Assembly (NCBI RefSeq): GCF_009765975.1
Contig: NZ_LMUJ01000054.1
Coordinates: 185,456-249,455, forward strand
Source of the DNA: Acidisphaera sp. S103
GTDB lineage: Bacteria > Pseudomonadota > Alphaproteobacteria > Acetobacterales > Acetobacteraceae
Length of the DNA: 64,000 nucleotides
Direction: 5' to 3'
Part shown: in pieces, positions 1 through 8,703 of the stretch
Layout: each line of letters starts with the position of its first letter
How positions within the stretch are numbered: the stretch's first letter is position 1
Notes under the pieces: model-generated
Told to the model about the DNA's origin: nothing
Databases searched by the model: none
Seen by the model: the letters and a program-made list of their open reading frames with translations, nothing else
Program-made: the position numbers and the translations under genes

Positions 1-1462
1 TGCGCAGTACCTCGGCCGAGTAGTTCTCGATCACGGCATCCGCGTCGGCGACCAGCCGCTTCAGCAGTGCGACGCCGTCCGGATGGGTCAGGTCGAGCGT
101 CACGTCCAGCTTGTTGCGGTTCATCAGTTGGAACCAGGGGATTTTCTCGTATTTCTGTTCCGCGATGAAGGACGCGCGCAGGTCGGTGCCGCGCCACCAG
201 TCGGGATACTGGCAGGCCTCGACCTTGATGATCTCGGCACCCAGTTCACCCAGATGGCGCGCGGCGGTCGGGCCGGCCCAGCCCATCGTCAGGTCGATGA
301 TGCGCATGCCGTGCAGCGGCAGGGTCTTGCCCGATGCGGGTTCGGCAGGACGGTCCGCTGCCGGAACCAGCCATACCGCGGCGTCCTCGCCGGCCAGCGG
401 CGCGGTGCCGCCGGCGCGTGGCGGGGTCAGCGTCAGGTGCTGCGGCAGCACCGGTGCCTCGAACCCAACGTCGCCAATGCGGACCGGGACGAAGGCGCCC
501 CGAACGCGATGGACATGCTGTTCCAGCAGCTCCGCCATCGTCGGAACGACCGCCATCGGCAACTTGTATTCCAAAGCCAGTTCGAACCATTCGGTCGCGG
601 TGCGGGTTTCCCACACCGGCTGGAACAGCGCATCGATCTCTTGCGCATGCGCCAGGCGATCGGTGTTGACCGCGTAACGAGGATTCTTGGCGAGATCCGG
701 CATCCCCAGCATGGCGCAAATGCCGCGCCATTGGCCGGGGGTCACGATGGTGACACCGATCATGCCGTGCTGCGTCTGGTAGATGCCGACCGGATAGTTA
801 CGTCCGAAGCGATTTACGCCGGGACGAGCGCGAGACACACCGATATCCCAGGCAACCGCGGCTTCGTATTCCGCGATATTGACAGCGGTTTCATGGACAC
901 TGACGGAAAAACGCCTGCTGCCGGACGCGCGGTCATACAGCCCGGCAGCCGAGGCAATGAACGCCGCCAATCCCGCGATGATCCCCGACTGGCAATCTGT
1001 CGCCAGCGTCGGCGGCCCCTCCGCTCGGCCCGTTAGCGCAACAAGTCCGCCCAGCGCCCGAACCGTCGCCTCGGTCGCCGCGAACCCGGCATACCGGCCG
1101 GACTCCCCGAACCAGGAGATGGTGGTGGTGGCAACTGTCGCCCGAATAAACTCCGCCCCCTCCGTCATGGCCGGGCGCGTCCCGGCCATGACGGCGAGAC
1201 TGGGACGCCCGTCCAGCAGCAAATCCGCCCCCGGCAGTAGTTCGCCCAACGCCGTCTCAATCACGCTTCGCTTGTTGGTGTTCAGCCAGGCGAACAAACC
1301 ACTTTCTCCGCCCGAAAGTATCGGTGGAAACGACCGCAGCGGGTCGCCGCCCACCGGTTCCAGCTTCACCACATCCGCCCCGAAATCGGCGAACAATTTG
1401 CCGCAGTAATCCAGTGCGATACCGGACCCGACCTGCAGCACGCGGAAACGAGACAGGGGCAT
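1..1462 (-). CDS. Tandem-domain family III (CaiB/BaiF) CoA-transferase, C-terminus beyond window edge
   Basis: The reading frame opens at an ATG 3 bp after the carboxylase stop codon and runs off the left edge after about 487 codons. It contains two CaiB/BaiF-like modules. The first begins at residue 1 (MPLSRFRVLQVGSGIALDYC, then GADVVKLEPVGGDPLRSF). The second restarts near residue 383 (MRIIDLTMGWAGPTAARHLG, then GAEIIKVEACQYPDWWRGT). Single-module members are about 400 aa, so this belongs to the double-length type. The family moves CoA between acyl-CoA and a carboxylate; the substrate cannot be read from sequence. In module 1 the connector after the LLLDG segment is replaced by residues encoded by a 33-bp palindrome (residues 90-101). 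The neighbours (carboxylase, biotin ligase) suggest an acyl-CoA degradation or assimilation operon, which is inference. Confidence 0.85.
   Translation of the reverse strand, partial: MPLSRFRVLQVGSGIALDYCGKLFADFGADVVKLEPVGGDPLRSFPPILSGGESGLFAWLNTNKRSVIETALGELLPGADLLLDGRPSLAVMAGTRPAMTEGAEFIRATVATTTISWFGESGRYAGFAATEATVRALGGLVALTGRAEGPPTLATDCQSGIIAGLAAFIASAAGLYDRASGSRRFSVSVHETAVNIAEYEAAVAWDIGVSRARPGVNRFGRNYPVGIYQTQHGMIGVTIVTPGQWRGICAMLGMPDLAKNPRYAVNTDRLAHAQEIDALFQPVWETRTATEWFELALEYKLPMAVVPTMAELLEQHVHRVRGAFVPVRIGDVGFEAPVLPQHLTLTPPRAGGTAPLAGEDAAVWLVPAADRPAEPASGKTLPLHGMRIIDLTMGWAGPTAARHLGELGAEIIKVEACQYPDWWRGTDLRASFIAEQKYEKIPWFQLMNRNKLDVTLDLTHPDGVALLKRLVADADAVIENYSAEVLR
1162..1194. repeat. Perfect 14-bp inverted repeat (REP-like) inside the CoA-transferase gene
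   Basis: The left arm 1162-1175 (CCGTCATGGCCGGG) is exactly complementary to 1181-1194, around a 5-base loop. The core matches the intergenic palindromes near 3961, 7437, 29868 and 49615 in this window. Here it is read in frame as AVMAGTRPAMT without a stop or frameshift. Confidence 0.85.
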
Positions 1463-1465
1463 CGT

Positions 1466-3055
1466 CTAAGGCCGCATCGTGAACATGGATTGCCCCGGAG
1501 TCCGCAACGGCGCCGCCATGTTGGCGAACTCGCACAACAGCGGCCGCGTATCGCGCGGATCGATGATTTCCTCGATAATGAAAGCCTCCGCCGACCGGAA
1601 GGGAGACCGCATCTGCTCCAACCGGTCACCGATCTCCTTCAATTTCGTCTCCGGATCATCCGCCGCGGCGATCTCCGCCCGATAGGCCGCCTCTACGCCG
1701 CCTTCGAGCGGCAGGGATCCCCAGTTGCCCGACGGCCATGAATACCGGATCGGCGTCAGCGTGTGCGGCACATGCCCGCCGCCGCCCACACCGAAGACGT
1801 TGCGGATGATGATGGCGCACCACGGAATGGTGGACTGGTGGATGGCGCTGATCGCCGTGACGGCGTGCCGCATTGTCGCCGTCGACTCCGCTTCCAGCCC
1901 GACTGCGAACCCGAAACAATCCACCAAGTGTACCATCGGCAGGTGAAACGTCTGTGCCAAGTCGACGAAGCGGGTGATTTTCCGCGACGCCGCCGCTCCC
2001 CACGCCCCGCCGCCATACAGAGGGTCGCCGGCCAGGATCGCCACCGGCCAGCCGTCCAATCTGGCAAACCCGGTGATGATGGCGCGGCCGAAATGTTTCC
2101 CCATCTCGAAGAAACTGCCTTTGTCCACCACGGACTCGATGATCTTGCGCATGCTGTATGCTTTGCGCCGGTCCTTCGGTACGATCGAAATCAGATGCGG
2201 ATCGCGCCGCTCCGGATCGTCGTCACGCGCCCCTCTGGGCGGCAATTCCCACACCGAGGACGGCAGATACGACAGGAATCGCCGTGTGCGAGCGAAGGCT
2301 TCCTGTTCGGTATCGACCGCGTCGTCGACCGTGCCCGCCGCTACCTGTACGTGATGCCCGCCCAGCGCCTGCTTGGTGCGTATCTCACCCAAACGTTCCA
2401 CCACCGGCGGACCGGCGACAAAGACCGCCGACGTATCCCGCACCATGATGGAGTAATGACTGGCGGCCAGACGCGCCGCCCCCAGCCCCGCGACCGATCC
2501 CAGCCCCAGCGCGACGACCGGCACCCGGCCCATGTTCTGCGCACACAGCCACAAACCGGAGCTCTGCCCGATCCCACCCGGCAAATTCGCATGCCCACGC
2601 GTCTCGATGGTTTTCACCGACCCGCCGCCGCCGGACCCTTCGATCATGCGGATCAGCGGCAGGCGGTACTCGCCGGCCATCTTCTCCGGCATGAAATACT
2701 TGCCCTTGATCGAGGCATCGGCCGACCCGCCGCGCACGGTGAAGTCGTCGCCATAGATCACCACCGGCCGGCCATCGATCGTGCCGCGGCCGAAGACCCC
2801 GTTCGCCGGCATGAAATCGGTCATGACCGAACCGGTTTCGTCGTAGGTGGCCTTGCCGGCGATCGATCCGATCTCGAAAAAAGACTCGGTATCCAGGCAC
2901 TGATCGATCCGCTCTCGAACCGTCAGCCGTCCGCCCGCGTGCTGGCGTGCGATCCGTTCGGGCCCACCCATCTGGCGTGCGATCCGCTTGCGTTCGGCGA
3001 GTTCATCCAACTCCGTTTGCCAACTGGCGGACGGATTGGGCGTCATCTGATCCAT
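1466..3055 (-). CDS. Acyl-CoA carboxylase, carboxyltransferase (beta) subunit
   Basis: This is a carboxyl transferase domain protein (PF01039 type) of 529 aa, the usual length for propionyl-, methylcrotonyl- or geranyl-CoA carboxylase beta subunits. Both crotonase-like halves are visible. The N-half has GRLTVRERID and the oxyanion-forming SVAGLGAARLAASHYS. The C-half has VAILAGDPLYGGGAWG and, further on, FGVGGGGHVPH. It would transfer carboxylate from biotin carried on a separate alpha subunit, and no biotin carboxylase/BCCP gene lies in the window. An upstream GTG at 3100 keeps the frame open but has no ribosome site; ATGs at 3055 and 3046 are the realistic starts. It ends 3 bp before the CoA-transferase, implying one transcript. 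Substrate is unknown. Confidence 0.88.
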   Translation of the reverse strand: MDQMTPNPSASWQTELDELAERKRIARQMGGPERIARQHAGGRLTVRERIDQCLDTESFFEIGSIAGKATYDETGSVMTDFMPANGVFGRGTIDGRPVVIYGDDFTVRGGSADASIKGKYFMPEKMAGEYRLPLIRMIEGSGGGGSVKTIETRGHANLPGGIGQSSGLWLCAQNMGRVPVVALGLGSVAGLGAARLAASHYSIMVRDTSAVFVAGPPVVERLGEIRTKQALGGHHVQVAAGTVDDAVDTEQEAFARTRRFLSYLPSSVWELPPRGARDDDPERRDPHLISIVPKDRRKAYSMRKIIESVVDKGSFFEMGKHFGRAIITGFARLDGWPVAILAGDPLYGGGAWGAAASRKITRFVDLAQTFHLPMVHLVDCFGFAVGLEAESTATMRHAVTAISAIHQSTIPWCAIIIRNVFGVGGGGHVPHTLTPIRYSWPSGNWGSLPLEGGVEAAYRAEIAAADDPETKLKEIGDRLEQMRSPFRSAEAFIIEEIIDPRDTRPLLCEFANMAAPLRTPGQSMFTMRP

Positions 3056-3148
3056 TCGGTCTGCGCTCTTGTCTCGGACGTTCCGGCGGAATGTTCCCAC
3101 CGGCGGGCGCCCGGGTCAAACCTGGCGCACGTCCGAAGCGGCGACCGC

Positions 3149-3868
3149 CTATCCAGCTATCGGCACCACGTCTCCGGCGACGATCCGGTGGCGGCCCTGC
3201 GGCGTATCCAGCAGCAACGCCCCATCGGCATCCAATCCGGCGAAATGGCCGGCGACAGGCTGGCCCCCCGCGTTCGCCCTGATCGCGGCGCCGATCGGAT
3301 AGGACCGCCCCAGCCATTGCTCCCGGATCGGCGCGAAGCCATCGATCCGCCAAACCGCGAGGTGACTCCCCAGCCGCCCCAGCAGGATGTCACGTGCCCC
3401 GTCGACCGAGGCGATGCCGCCATTGGCCACGATGGTCGTGGTTTTGTAGGCGACGTTCGACGGTGCCTCCAGGACGTTCAGCCCGATGCCCATGATGACC
3501 GCATCGTCCACCTGCTCCAGCAGGATGCCGGCGATCTTGGCACCGCTGACCAGCACGTCGTTGGGCCATTTCAGCATGGCTCGGGTCTGCCGTGGCAGCA
3601 GCGCCTCCACCGTGTCCGCCACCGCGAGCGCCGCTAGGAAGCTAAGTTCAGCGGTGCGGTTTGCCGGTTCGCCGGTGCGCAGCAGGATCGAGATATACAG
3701 ATTGCCGGCCGGGCTGAACCATTTGTGCGCCATGCGGCCACGCCCGGCGGTCTGTTCGTCGGCGTGCACGACGGTGCCATGCGGCGCACCTTCCTGCGCC
3801 AGGCGGCGTGCTTCGTCGTTGGTGGACCCGATCTTGTCGTGGTGCCACACGGTGAACCCTTCGCTCAT
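3149..3868 (-). CDS. birA: Biotin--[acetyl-CoA-carboxylase] ligase
   Basis: It attaches biotin to the carrier lysine of biotin-dependent carboxylases via biotinyl-5'-AMP. At 239 aa it is the short, monofunctional form: it begins directly with the catalytic domain (DKIGSTNDEARRLA) and lacks the DNA-binding N-terminus of E. coli BirA, so it should not act as a repressor. Visible signatures are the adenylate-binding loop QTAGRGRMAHKW, KWPNDVLVSGAKIAGILLE, and the small SH3-like C-terminal domain with GRHRIVAGDV. The ATG follows GAGGTGGC. It lies about 90 bp upstream of the carboxylase on the same strand, which fits joint expression of the enzyme and its modifier. Confidence 0.93.
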   Translation of the reverse strand: MSEGFTVWHHDKIGSTNDEARRLAQEGAPHGTVVHADEQTAGRGRMAHKWFSPAGNLYISILLRTGEPANRTAELSFLAALAVADTVEALLPRQTRAMLKWPNDVLVSGAKIAGILLEQVDDAVIMGIGLNVLEAPSNVAYKTTTIVANGGIASVDGARDILLGRLGSHLAVWRIDGFAPIREQWLGRSYPIGAAIRANAGGQPVAGHFAGLDADGALLLDTPQGRHRIVAGDVVPIAG

Positions 3869-3960
3869 GCCACCTCGCTGCCGCGTGTCTCGATACGCAG
3901 GTTATCATGTTCGGTGGGGGGTTTATAGCGGCCCCGGATATCGCCTGTTCGGCACTCGCA

Positions 3961-3990
3961 CCGTCATGCTGGCCCGTGCGGGCATGACGG
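3961..3990. repeat. REP-like palindrome between birA and cysK
   Basis: The arms CCGTCATGC (3961-3969) and GCATGACGG (3982-3990) are perfect complements. It lies between the start of birA and the end of cysK and belongs to the CCGTCATG...CATGACGG family found elsewhere in the window. It may stabilise or terminate the cysK transcript. Confidence 0.6.
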
Positions 3991-4031
3991 TGCAAGCGAT
4001 GCCGGCCGGCCGGAATCTCCGGTCGCCGGTC

Positions 4032-5009
4032 CTACAATCCCTCGAACAGCACCGTGGTGATATAACGTTCGGCGAACGACGGGACGATCGCAACGATCCG
4101 CTTCCCGGCGTATTCCGGCCGCTTGCCCACCTTCAGCGCCGCCGCCAGGGCCGCGCCGGAGGAGATGCCGCCGGGAATGCCTTCGGTGCGGGCAAGGCGG
4201 CGGGCGGCGACCAGCGTTTCCTCGTTGGAGACCGTGATCACCTCATCGATCGCCTTGGTATCCAGGACCTCCGGCACGAAGCCGGCGCCTAGGCCCTGGA
4301 TCGGATGCGGGCCCGGCTTGCCGCCGGACAGCACCGCGCTGGCCTCCGGCTCCACCGCGATCATTTTCAGTCCCGGCCGCCGTGGCTTCAGCACCTGCGC
4401 CACGCCGGTCAGGGTGCCACCGGTGCCGACGCCGGAGATGATCGCATCGACCTCACCGTTGGTGTCGAACCAGATCTCCTCGGCCGTGGTCTTGGCGTGG
4501 ATTTCGGGGTTGGCCGGATTGCCGAACTGGTTGGCGGTCACCGAACCGGGATTGGCCGCCAGCAGTTCCTTCGCCCGGGCGATCGATCCGTTCATGCCTT
4601 TCTCGCGCGGCGTCAGCTCCACCTCGGCGCCCAGGTAGGTCAGCATCTTGCGGCGCTCGATCGACACCGATTCCGGCATGGTCAGGATCAGCCGGTAACC
4701 CCGAGCCGCCGCCACGAAGGCAAGGCCGATGCCGGTGTTACCCGATGTCGGCTCGATGATCGTGCCGCCCGGCGGCAGTGTGCCCGAGGCTTCCAGTGCC
4801 AGGATCAGGTTTACGCCAATGCGGTCCTTGACGCTGGCCAGCGGGTTGAAGAACTCCAGCTTCAGGGCGATGTCGGCGGTGATTCCTTCCTCGGCGACAA
4901 TTTTGGGGATGCGCACCAGAGGGGTGTTGCCGATGGTTTCGGCGATGCTGTCATAGATGCGGCCCCGCAACGGGCGGTCGAAAACCAGCGGCTTGTGTTC
5001 GGTTGCCAT
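4032..5009 (-). CDS. cysK: Cysteine synthase A (O-acetylserine sulfhydrylase)
   Basis: This PLP enzyme makes L-cysteine from O-acetylserine and sulfide. At 325 aa it has the normal length. The PLP lysine is K61 in NPLASVKDR, the substrate loop PTSGNTG starts at P87, the phosphate-binding loop is GVGTGGTLTG, and the C-terminal part carries GGISSGAALAAAL. The fold-type II architecture is complete. The ATG is preceded by AAGGACA. It appears monocistronic, with palindromes downstream and the MFS gene divergent. CysM and cystathionine synthases are alternatives, but the loop motifs and length favour CysK. Confidence 0.95.
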   Translation of the reverse strand: MATEHKPLVFDRPLRGRIYDSIAETIGNTPLVRIPKIVAEEGITADIALKLEFFNPLASVKDRIGVNLILALEASGTLPPGGTIIEPTSGNTGIGLAFVAAARGYRLILTMPESVSIERRKMLTYLGAEVELTPREKGMNGSIARAKELLAANPGSVTANQFGNPANPEIHAKTTAEEIWFDTNGEVDAIISGVGTGGTLTGVAQVLKPRRPGLKMIAVEPEASAVLSGGKPGPHPIQGLGAGFVPEVLDTKAIDEVITVSNEETLVAARRLARTEGIPGGISSGAALAAALKVGKRPEYAGKRIVAIVPSFAERYITTVLFEGL

Positions 5010-5322
5010 GATGCTTGTCCTTCTCCCGGTGGGCCGCGGCGATGGCCGGTGGCGGCATTTGGTGGCGCATAAAGGGCCAAAACCTTTCTTCCTGGCAAGG
5101 TGGGGTCGGCCGGGAGCAGAAATATCGCCCTACATTGGATCGACGTGGAATTTTATCCCACGAATCTCATTTGCGGTGCATCGTCGTGCTGCCAACACGA
5201 TTATCCCCGCCTTGGCAACCGGCGATCCGGATGCACATTACCCGCATGACATCTCTGTTCGCCGCCTTCCCGCTCACCGCCGCCTCCATCGCGGCATCGG
5301 TCGCCTCTTATCGGGCTGGCCC
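5010..5322. other. Intergenic region between divergent cysK and the MFS gene
   Basis: These 313 bp separate two divergent genes and must hold both promoters. A rightward frame is open through it in phase with the MFS gene, but the implied peptide (about 120 residues) resembles no transporter N-terminus and overlaps the cysK start, so I treat it as non-coding. The middle (about 5135-5180) is locally AT-richer, as a promoter might be. No riboswitch, tRNA or clear terminator is recognisable. Confidence 0.5.
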
Positions 5323-6591
5323 ATGAGCGCCCGGTCGGCGTCCGTCCGGTTCATCCTGATCACCCTGGTGATCGATGCGCTGGGATTCGGCCTGGTGGTG
5401 CCGATCGTGCCGTCCCTGGTGGTGAAACTGTCCGGCCTGACCGTCTCTGGCGCCTCGGTTTGGGTGGGATTGCTGCTGACGGCCTATGCGCTGATGCAGT
5501 TCGTCTGCGCCCCGATCCTGGGCGGCCTGAGCGACCGGTTCGGCCGCCGGCCGGTGCTGCTGCTGTCGTTAAGCGGGATTTGCGCGAACTATCTGCTGCT
5601 GGCCTGGGCGCCCTCGCTGACGTGGCTGTTCCTCGGACGGTTGATCGCCGGAGCGACTGCGGCGAACGCATCCACCGCCACCGCCTATATCGCCGATGTG
5701 ACGCCGCCGAAGCAGCGGGCCGGCCAGTTCGGCCTGGTCGGCGCCATGTTCGGGATCGGTTTCGTCCTGGGTCCCGCGGTGGGCGGCGTGCTGGGCACCT
5801 ATGGCCTGCGCCTGCCGTTCCTGGCCGCGGCGGGGTTGGCCGGCTGCAATGTTCTGTACGGGTTGCTGGTGCTGCCGGAGAGCCTGCCGCCGGAACAACG
5901 GCGTCCGATGGACTGGAGCCGAGCCAATCCGATGGGCTCACTTCGGCTGGTGATGGCGAGCCGCAACATGGGGCGTCTGGCGATCGCTTGGGGCGCCATC
6001 TGGTTCGCTCTCGGCGCGCTGCAAAGCACCTTCGTGCTGGCCAACGAGGCTCGGTTTGCCTGGGGTACGCGGCAAAACGGCCTGGCGCTGGCGGTCGCCG
6101 GGCTGGGATCGGCGGTGGTGCAGGGGTTGCTGGTGCGGCGCGTGGTGCCGGCGCTGGGAGAACGCCGGGCGGCGATGATCGGCGGGGTCATCGTGGCCGT
6201 CGCGTATCTTTGCATCGCGTTCGCGCCGGTCGGCTGGGTGGTGGTGTTGGGATTGGTGCTGCAATCGATCGGGGCTGTTACCAGTCCGGCGATCCAGGGT
6301 CTGGTTTCGGCCTCCGCCGCGGCGGACCGGCAGGGGGAAACGCAGGGCGCGTTGTCTTCGGTGCAGGGGCTGACGGCGATCGTTTCGCCGTTGATCGCCA
6401 GTTGGGTGTTTTCCACGTTCACCGGCTCGGCTGCGCCCATTTGGCTGCCGGGCGCGCCGTTCGTGGTTTCGGCGTTGGCGTACGGGTTGGCGATCTGGGC
6501 GATCTCGGGGGTGCGGCCGCCGCCGGCATTGGTCGGCGCCGACGCCGGCGTTACAGTGGCCGCGACGACCGAGACAGGAGGAAGCCGATGA
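5323..6591 (+). CDS. TCR/Tet-family MFS transporter
   Basis: This is a 422-aa major facilitator superfamily protein, likely a proton-coupled drug or metabolite exporter of the inner membrane. The start [20 protein letters not shown] opens directly into TM1. The canonical loop 2-3 motif is [19 protein letters not shown], and motif C-like [19 protein letters not shown] lies in TM5, typical of antiporters of the TetA(C)/(B) group. About 12 hydrophobic segments are visible. The stop codon overlaps the start of the amidohydrolase (ATGA), so the pair is translationally coupled; the substrate may relate to that enzyme. Tetracycline resistance is a family label only. Confidence 0.88.
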   Translation: MSARSASVRFILITLVIDALGFGLVVPIVPSLVVKLSGLTVSGASVWVGLLLTAYALMQFVCAPILGGLSDRFGRRPVLLLSLSGICANYLLLAWAPSLTWLFLGRLIAGATAANASTATAYIADVTPPKQRAGQFGLVGAMFGIGFVLGPAVGGVLGTYGLRLPFLAAAGLAGCNVLYGLLVLPESLPPEQRRPMDWSRANPMGSLRLVMASRNMGRLAIAWGAIWFALGALQSTFVLANEARFAWGTRQNGLALAVAGLGSAVVQGLLVRRVVPALGERRAAMIGGVIVAVAYLCIAFAPVGWVVVLGLVLQSIGAVTSPAIQGLVSASAAADRQGETQGALSSVQGLTAIVSPLIASWVFSTFTGSAAPIWLPGAPFVVSALAYGLAIWAISGVRPPPALVGADAGVTVAATTETGGSR

Positions 6592-7418
6592 CAACCCGCC
6601 CCCCGAAGCAGAAGGCACCGGCGCTGAGCTGCGACTGCCATTTCCACATCTTTGGCCCGTACGACCGGTTTCCGCTGAGCGAAGGCCGTACCTATTCGCC
6701 GCCACCGGCCCTGGTTCCACAATATCTGGACATGGCGGAGGCGCTCGGCCTTCAGCGGATGGTGGTGGTGCAGGCCAGCGTGTCCGGCACCGACAACGCG
6801 GTGACGCTGGACGCGATCCGGCAATTCGGACTGCACCGGGCGCGTGGCGTGGCGGTGATCGACGACAGCTTCGACGATGCGGCCCTGCGCCGCCTGCACG
6901 ATCAGGGCATCCGCGGCGTGCGGTTCAACATGGTCTCCGGCAACGGCACGCCGGAGGATCAGTTGGAGGCGTTGGGCCGCCGGGTGGCGCCGCTGGGCTG
7001 GCACATCCAGATTTATGCCGATGGCGAAAAAATGTTGGCGATCGCGCCGCTGCTGGCGCGTTTGCCGGTGGAGGCGGTGATCGACCATTGCGGCGGCGTG
7101 ATGGCGGCGCTGGGGACCGGACACAACCAGTTCCAGGCACTGCTGCGGCTGATGGACAGCGGGCGGGCCTGGATGAAGGTGTGCGGTTACCGGGCGTCCT
7201 CCACAGGTGCGCCGTGGGATGATGTCGAGGCGAACGTGAAGGCGCTGGTGTCTGCGGCACCAGACCGATGCGTGTGGGGGACAGACTGGCCGCACCCGCA
7301 GATGGACCCGGTGCCGGATGCCGGGCTGTTGTTGGATCAGTTGTTCGCCTGGCTACCGGATGCCGGGGTGCGGCGGAAGGTCCTGGTGGACAACCCCGCT
7401 CGGCTTTACCGGTTTTAG
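6588..7418 (+). CDS. Amidohydrolase, 2-pyrone-4,6-dicarboxylate hydrolase (LigI)-like
   Basis: This is a 276-aa TIM-barrel metal hydrolase (PF04909). The N-terminal metal motif is DCHFHIFGPYDRFPL, typical of the pyrone-dicarboxylate lactonase group. Other markers are GIRGVRFNM, the VIDHCGG strand and the C-terminal WGTDWPHPQMD with the catalytic aspartate, ending in the usual DNPARLYRF. The start overlaps the MFS stop by 4 bp and follows a strong CAGGAGGAAG site. It would hydrolyse a lactone or cyclic ester from aromatic or sugar catabolism. The exact substrate is not determinable, and no other lig genes are present. Confidence 0.85.
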   Translation: MTTRPPKQKAPALSCDCHFHIFGPYDRFPLSEGRTYSPPPALVPQYLDMAEALGLQRMVVVQASVSGTDNAVTLDAIRQFGLHRARGVAVIDDSFDDAALRRLHDQGIRGVRFNMVSGNGTPEDQLEALGRRVAPLGWHIQIYADGEKMLAIAPLLARLPVEAVIDHCGGVMAALGTGHNQFQALLRLMDSGRAWMKVCGYRASSTGAPWDDVEANVKALVSAAPDRCVWGTDWPHPQMDPVPDAGLLLDQLFAWLPDAGVRRKVLVDNPARLYRF

Positions 7419-7436
7419 ACCAAACGCATCATGCGC

Positions 7437-7467
7437 CGTCATGGCCGGACTGTCCCGGCCATCCGTC
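7437..7467. repeat. REP-like palindrome between convergent genes
   Basis: ATGGCCGG (7441-7448) pairs with CCGGCCAT (7455-7462) around a 6-base loop, flanked by CCGTC on both sides. It sits between the convergent amidohydrolase and transporter genes and resembles the element inside the CoA-transferase gene. It may serve as a bidirectional terminator or mRNA 3' stabiliser. Confidence 0.6.
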
Positions 7468-7524
7468 CCCCAATGGTTCGTGCAAAGGGTGGGGTGCGGA
7501 GAGGCCGATTCTCACCACACACCG

Positions 7525-8526
7525 TTACGACGGTGACAGCGCGCCCGCCCCGACATCCACCCTCGCCTTCGCGTACCGCTTCGCCAGCCAGGCACACACC
7601 ATCAACTGGATCTGGTGAAACAGCATCAGCGGCAGCACGATCAGCCCGACAGACTGGCCGGCCAGCAGCACGGTTGCCATCGGCAACCCGCTCGCAAGGC
7701 TTTTCTTCGACCCGCAGAACACGATCGTCACCTCATCGGCGCGCGAGAAGCCCAGCAGCCGGCTGCCATAGGTGGTGATCGCCAGCACGGCGCCCAGCAG
7801 CACCGCATCGATCACCAGCAGCCGGCCCAGATCGGTCAGGCCAAGCTGGTGCCAGATACCCTGGGTCACGCCCTCGCTGAACGCGGTGTAAACCACCAGC
7901 AGGATAGAACCGCGATCGACCAGGCCAAGCAGTGTCCGGTTGCGTTCGGCCCACGCGCCGATCAGCGGACGCGAAAGCTGACCAGCGGCGAACGGCAGCA
8001 GAAGCTGAGCCAGGATGTCGCCGAGTCCGCTGATCGAGAACCCGCCCTGGGCGCTCAGCAGCAGCCCCGCCAGCAACGGCGTCAGCAGCATGCCGAGCAG
8101 GTTGGATGCGGTGGCGGCGCACAGGGCCGCCGGCACGTTGCCGCGGGCGATGGAGGTAAACGCGATCGACGATTGAACCGTTGAAGGCAACACGGACAGC
8201 AGGATCAGACCGGTCCAAAGTGGGGCGCTGAGAAGGTGCGGGACCACGGCCCGTGCGGACAGGACAAGCACCGGAAACAGCATGAAGGTGGAGGCCAATA
8301 CGATCACGTGCAGCCGCCAATTGCGGGCACCGGCCAGCGCGGCCCTGGGGGCGAGGCGGGCACCATGCAGGAAGAACAGCAACGCGATGGCGGCCGTGGT
8401 CAGGTGGTTGGCGACGCCCGTGCCGGCGCCATGCACGGGCAAAAGGGACGCCAGACAGACCATGCCGACGATGGCGGCGATGTAGGGGTCGATCGGTAGC
8501 CAGGACAGCAGGGCCTTGGGGGACAT
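7525..8526 (-). CDS. Bile acid:sodium symporter (SBF-like, YfeH-type) family transporter
   Basis: This 333-aa polytopic inner-membrane protein has about ten hydrophobic segments and matches the SBF-like family (PF13593). The characteristic segments are ALLFFLHGARL, LLSVLPSTVQSSIAFTSIA with the conserved proline/serine kink of the fourth helix, and the late FCGSKKSLASGLPMA. Members carry organic anions or unknown solutes with sodium; no substrate can be assigned. The ATG follows AAAGGAA. It is divergent from a LysR gene across 177 bp, the usual arrangement for local control by that regulator. Confidence 0.88.
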   Translation of the reverse strand: MSPKALLSWLPIDPYIAAIVGMVCLASLLPVHGAGTGVANHLTTAAIALLFFLHGARLAPRAALAGARNWRLHVIVLASTFMLFPVLVLSARAVVPHLLSAPLWTGLILLSVLPSTVQSSIAFTSIARGNVPAALCAATASNLLGMLLTPLLAGLLLSAQGGFSISGLGDILAQLLLPFAAGQLSRPLIGAWAERNRTLLGLVDRGSILLVVYTAFSEGVTQGIWHQLGLTDLGRLLVIDAVLLGAVLAITTYGSRLLGFSRADEVTIVFCGSKKSLASGLPMATVLLAGQSVGLIVLPLMLFHQIQLMVCAWLAKRYAKARVDVGAGALSPS

Positions 8527-8577
8527 CGCCGGTTCCTTTGTGTCTTCTGCGATGCAGGAAATGATGTCCCCACGGTG

Positions 8578-8595
8578 GGTTATTGTGAAGTAACC
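8578..8595. promoter_or_regulatory. Candidate LysR operator
   Basis: GGTTA-N8-TAACC is a perfect 5-bp inverted repeat with the T-N11-A spacing typical of LysR-type sites. It lies in the divergent region between the SBF transporter and the LysR gene, about 52 bp before the transporter ATG. It is a prediction from pattern and position only. Confidence 0.4.
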
Positions 8596-8703
8596 TAACT
8601 GGTGTTATTGTTATGACGATTTATGATATCCGGCTGTTTCGAGAGGCCGCCGAAGCGAAATTATGGCACGCCCGCGTGAATCCTACCGCGGCGAGGGAAA
8701 CCA

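Noticed and set aside
1763-3637. Long rightward frame opposite the carboxylase and birA
   Set aside because: Spans two genes with clear motifs on the other strand; composition typical of antisense shadow.
4957-5322. N-terminal extension of the Tet-type MFS gene
   Set aside because: The frame is open but would overlap the cysK start, and the peptide does not resemble a transporter N-terminus; the ATG at 5323 opens directly into TM1.
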